Shown here: one piece after another, positions 60,760 to 64,000 of the stretch
How positions within the stretch are numbered: the first letter of the stretch is position 1
Layout of the letters: every line of letters begins with the position of its first letter
Assembly (NCBI GenBank): GCA_021018995.1
Contig: CM037590.1
Span: 44,270,287 to 44,334,286, forward strand
DNA: 64,000 nt
Direction: 5' to 3'
Origin: Chloranthus sessilifolius
Lineage: Eukaryota > Streptophyta > Magnoliopsida > Chloranthales > Chloranthaceae
Translations under genes and position numbers: made by a program
The notes under the pieces: generated by a model
What the model saw: the letters and a program-made list of their open reading frames with translations, nothing else
Databases searched by the model: none
Told to the model about the DNA's origin: nothing

Positions 60760-62185
60760 TAGGGCTGTGTAGAAATTGACCCGAACTGACCAAATTGATC
60801 GAAACCAACCCGAATTTTGGTTCGGTTTTGGTTTTGGGACATATTGGTTCGATTTTGGTTTCGAAAAATAAAAACCGATAATTATCAGTTCGGTTTCGGT
60901 TAAAATCGAAACCAAACCGATAAGAAATAGATAGTGGTGTTGCATACAAAAACTGAAAAAATTAGGTACTAAACAAAAAATTCTATTTTAACAACTTACG
61001 AGTGTAAAAGGCAAAAGCCCTAAATATAATAGCTAGCTTGCATTCTAAACCCTATCCAGCTTTGAGCTTTCCTTCTCCTTTCGTTTGCTTTGCTCCAAAG
61101 TCCTAACCCAGCGATCAACGTCCATCGTCCGTCTCCAGCGCCGCGCCGCCACACTCCAGAGACTGCACTCTCCGCCACATCCCACAGGTTAGTACTCTAC
61201 TCTCTCTTTCTCTATCTAGATCTCTCTCTCTTCCTCTCTCTATATGTTCCTGTCTCTCTCTCTCTCCATTTTCGACCATCAAATGTATTGCGAGTTTGAT
61301 GAGCTATGTGTTTCATTAGTGATCCAAGCTTATTTGATCTCCTATAATTATATTTTGATTTTGCATACCAACTGTTTGATGAAATTTTAGTAGTGGTCAA
61401 AGCTTATTTGATCTTCTGTAATATGCTTTTATTATGCATTCCAACTGTTTGATGAAATTTTATTATTATATCACCTGTTTGATGAAATTTTGTTGGTTTT
61501 GCATACCAACTCTTGGATGGAATCTCTTTAGGGGTAAAAGCTTGTTTGATCTTCTATAATTGTATTTTGATTTTGCATACCAACTGTTTGATGGATTTTC
61601 AATAGTGGTAAAAGCTTGATTGACCTTCCAGTCATTTTGGATAGAAACCATTTGGTGAAGTTTCTTTAGGAATAGAAGCTTATAATGCTTATCATAAGCT
61701 TATAATCCTAAAGAGAAATGATAGCATGGAAAATCACATCATTGTATGCCATTTTTCTCTTCATTGTTAGTGTGACTGCACATCAATCTTAATGGTCCAT
61801 TTGGTGGGTGAATCCGTAGACGGGCTATCCCAAATATCACAACAATTAAATGTTCTTAATCAGTAACAAGAAGATTGGCCATAGAGTTAAGGTCATCTAA
61901 TCAAGTGGTTCTCAGAGTGTAGCTTATTCACACAATGGCCTAAACAATGAGGGTGTTCAGTTTAATGTGGTCTAATGATGTTTAGAATGGAGTAGAATAT
62001 TTCATCACATTACATTACAATTCCTTATGCTAATATGTAGAAGTGGAGCAAGTAACCTAATTGGCTTCCTAATAAAAAAAAGTTGAAAATTGAGGTTTAA
62101 AAACCGAACTGACCGAACCGATAACTATCGGTTCGGTTTCAGTTTTTCCCCAAAAACGACCCGAACCGACCTGATAACACCCCCA
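60760..62185. mobile_element. Non-autonomous hAT element, 1.43 kb, CAAGCCAC duplication
   Basis: It starts TAGGGCTGTGTAG and ends AACACCCCCA (inverted TGGGGGTGTT), with subterminal ACCGAACCGATAA / TTATCGGTTCGGT repeats at both ends. CAAGCCAC flanks it exactly (60752-60759 and 62186-62193). The interior holds a GC-rich, CT-rich leader-like stretch (61040-61187) ending CCACAG|GTTAGT, then a tandem array of about 70-80-bp units (61320-61620) with GCATACCAACTGTTTGATG. No transposase remains. It ends 75 bp before the ATG at 62261. Confidence 0.92.
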
Positions 62186-62260
62186 CAAGCCACGAAATTT
62201 TTGCTCATCGTTGGCCTTTTATGGAACAGCAGCAAAAGCAACCCTAAATCGCTAAAGTCT

Positions 62261-63251
62261 ATGTGCGTCTTCGTCGTCTCTTCTTCTCCCCTTCTCCTCT
62301 TCGTCATCGTCTTCTTCTTGTTCTTGATTCAAAGGCCTTCTCTTTCTTTGGCGTTTGATCAAGTGCACAAAAGAAAAGGTACTACCTTTGTTCCCTTTCC
62401 ACTTTTATCTTATATTCTCATCTTCTCCATGGATCTCATCTTCATTTCCATTGCGCACACCAAAGCTGTGATTTGAATCTATATGGGCATCGGGCTCCCA
62501 CAATAGGGAATGTGTACCATATAGAATCACAGTGACCTAAGTTTCTCTCTCTCTCTCTCTTATGTTTCTTTGATGGCCCCTGCTATATATAATCCTTATC
62601 AAAACATCATTTTTATTATAAGGTATTGAGTATACTTATGAAATTATACTTTTTAATTGACCATTTTAGTTTCTATATACATCGTTTGACGAGTTTTTAT
62701 TTCTTATATTTGATTTTTTATTTTTTATTTTTCGGGGGTATCATGAGATTATTTAGCTTATTGATAGCCTTTTAGCCATTAAATCCAGTCAAAAGTTGTC
62801 TTGTACATCTTTTCAGGGGTCCTGACATCTTAAGAGGTTAGCTGTTTACATGATTTATGCGGTGAAAGGCTGTTCATGAGCCACTTTGTTTTATGGTTTT
62901 CTAAATGCATCTGTTTGATGTCCCGCCCATAAATTTGTGTGTGATCGGATGAATGGTGTTTCTTATTTTGTAATTTATCTATTTTCTATTTTAAAGTATG
63001 GTGAGCTAATCTTGTCTATATCTCAATAATTTATATTTTCTTTCCTTTGTGATAATTATTGACAACTTTGTGTCTTCTTGTTGAATAAAAAGCAGATTTT
63101 CCTCTGATAACTATAAAATTAGTTGGTCTGTTATTTAAATCTCATCTGATTCTAACATTTTGTTTCATCATCTAAACTTATCTTTTGTTGAAACTGGTGG
63201 CTGCAGGTGTTAACTTCTTGCAATTTTCTCGTGGTCTTATTATGGCTACCC
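62261..63251 (+). CDS. First exons of an unrecognised gene, possibly secreted; runs off the right edge
   Basis: Exon 62261-62378 opens MCVFVVSSSPLLLFVIVFFL and goes on FLIQRPSLSLAFDQVHKRK, a clear signal-peptide pattern (hydrophobic core, then small residues before AFDQ). It ends AAAAG|GTACTA. A second exon, 63207-63251 (CTGCAG| ... ACCC|GTAAGT), continues in frame as GVNFLQFSRGLIMAT. The protein family is not recognisable from about 54 residues. Alternatively the CT-rich first exon is untranslated and translation begins at ATG 63242 (MAT...). The end of the last exon is not in the window. The hAT element lies directly upstream and may supply or disturb the promoter. Confidence 0.45.
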
Positions 63252-64000
63252 GTAAGTTGTTGAATTCATAATAATTCTTTTCATATTTTGGTTTGTGTGA
63301 AGTTTCATTTGATTTCTACTACAATACATGTTAATGAGATACTAATCAAATGAATACGCATGAGGGAACATTAATCCATTGCTCGCAGAAACCATTTTTC
63401 CTTTACAATATCATCATGTAGGTTCTCTCTGTATGCAATGCTGCTTTTTTATATTCCTCCTTAGGGCATATGGAAGCCCATAAGGGCATTGTTTTGTGTT
63501 TAAGCTGCACCAGTTATTACTTCAATGGAAAGTCTAATTCTACCATGGTTTGCCCTTGTATCTCTTCTATGCATGAATCTCTTTTGGTTTCAACTTTTGT
63601 TAGCAATGGTATAGAACCCCCCAAAAAGTGTTGGTTTTTTGGATATCATGAATTCTTTTTTTGGGGAAGGAATAATTTTAGGCAAAAATAAAGGAGATCT
63701 TTGTCTATTGATTAAGGATGATTATAACCCAAACACATCTACAAGTTCCAATTTTTTCTTAAGATTGTTGATCTATGTAGCATTTAGATGGAAGATACTT
63801 CCAAGTTATTATATATATATATAGATCAGCAAAAACGAAGAAAGTTCATTAAGAAGATGAAACGTTAGCGGCAGTGAGACATTACCAAAAACTAGAAAAA
63901 ACGTTACCAGCACTCATCCTGAGAGCAGCTGGAAGACCTTGTGCATCGCCAAAAGGGAGGAGGGGGTGGAGGGGTGAAGGGGCTCAGTGGTAGGGGACAT
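63252..64000. other. Right edge: intron of the last gene
   Basis: T-rich, intron-like sequence with short meaningless frames and a short (AT)n run at 63808-63820. I see no further exon. The final 150 bp turn purine-rich and may begin another repeat. Confidence 0.4.

Noticed and set aside
60734..60949. Two overlapping minus-strand frames
   Set aside because: They are made by the ACCGAACCGA-type repeats at the hAT element end.
1..64000. CRISPR arrays, operons, phage or bacterial genes
   Set aside because: None seen; splice signals, long introns and transposon types are all those of a plant nuclear genome.

Overview
The window is nuclear DNA of a flowering plant. It is AT-rich, has spliced genes with multi-kilobase introns, and is crowded with plant transposons (solo LTRs, a TRIM, hAT MITEs, a tRNA-derived SINE, a Helitron). 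The sequence alone does not identify the species.

Layout. (1) 928-18807, + strand: the last eight exons of a plant-specific coiled-coil protein gene. The 5' part lies outside the window. Its introns hold two solo LTRs, a SINE, several MITEs and AT microsatellites, and a TRIM retrotransposon (18986-20878) sits about 180 bp after the stop codon. (2) 20.9-26.4 kb: intergenic, with a long fold-back repeat (22.4-24.1 kb) and many copies of an unnamed dispersed repeat. (3) 27426-32984, + strand: a complete five-exon SNAP33-type Qb+Qc SNARE gene of 298 codons, with MITEs in introns 1 and 3. (4) 33-39.6 kb: MITEs, a nuclear tRNA-Ala(UGC)-like gene with a damaged T stem, and a 5'-truncated LINE tail. 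(5) 39679-60538, minus strand: what looks like one 20.9-kb Helitron, with a CTAG 3' end behind a hairpin and a TCTATACTA 5' end, inserted between A and T. It carries broken RepHel and RPA1-like genes. Between RepHel and its 5' end lie remnants that look like captured or inserted coding sequence (an RNase H-like domain, a coiled-coil protein with one stop, a frameshifted lysine-rich ORF), plus later insertions (a solo LTR with TSD, a SINE with TSD, an hAT-like MITE). (6) 60760-62185: an hAT element with a clean 8-bp TSD, directly upstream of the first exons of a gene that leaves the window to the right (ATG at 62261, or a later one at 63242).

Only the coiled-coil gene, the SNARE gene, the right-edge gene and possibly the tRNA look like host genes. 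The rest is transposon history, read mainly from target-site duplications and terminal repeats. Exon joins were checked by reading frame and splice phase; family names rest on motif recognition, not on a database search.
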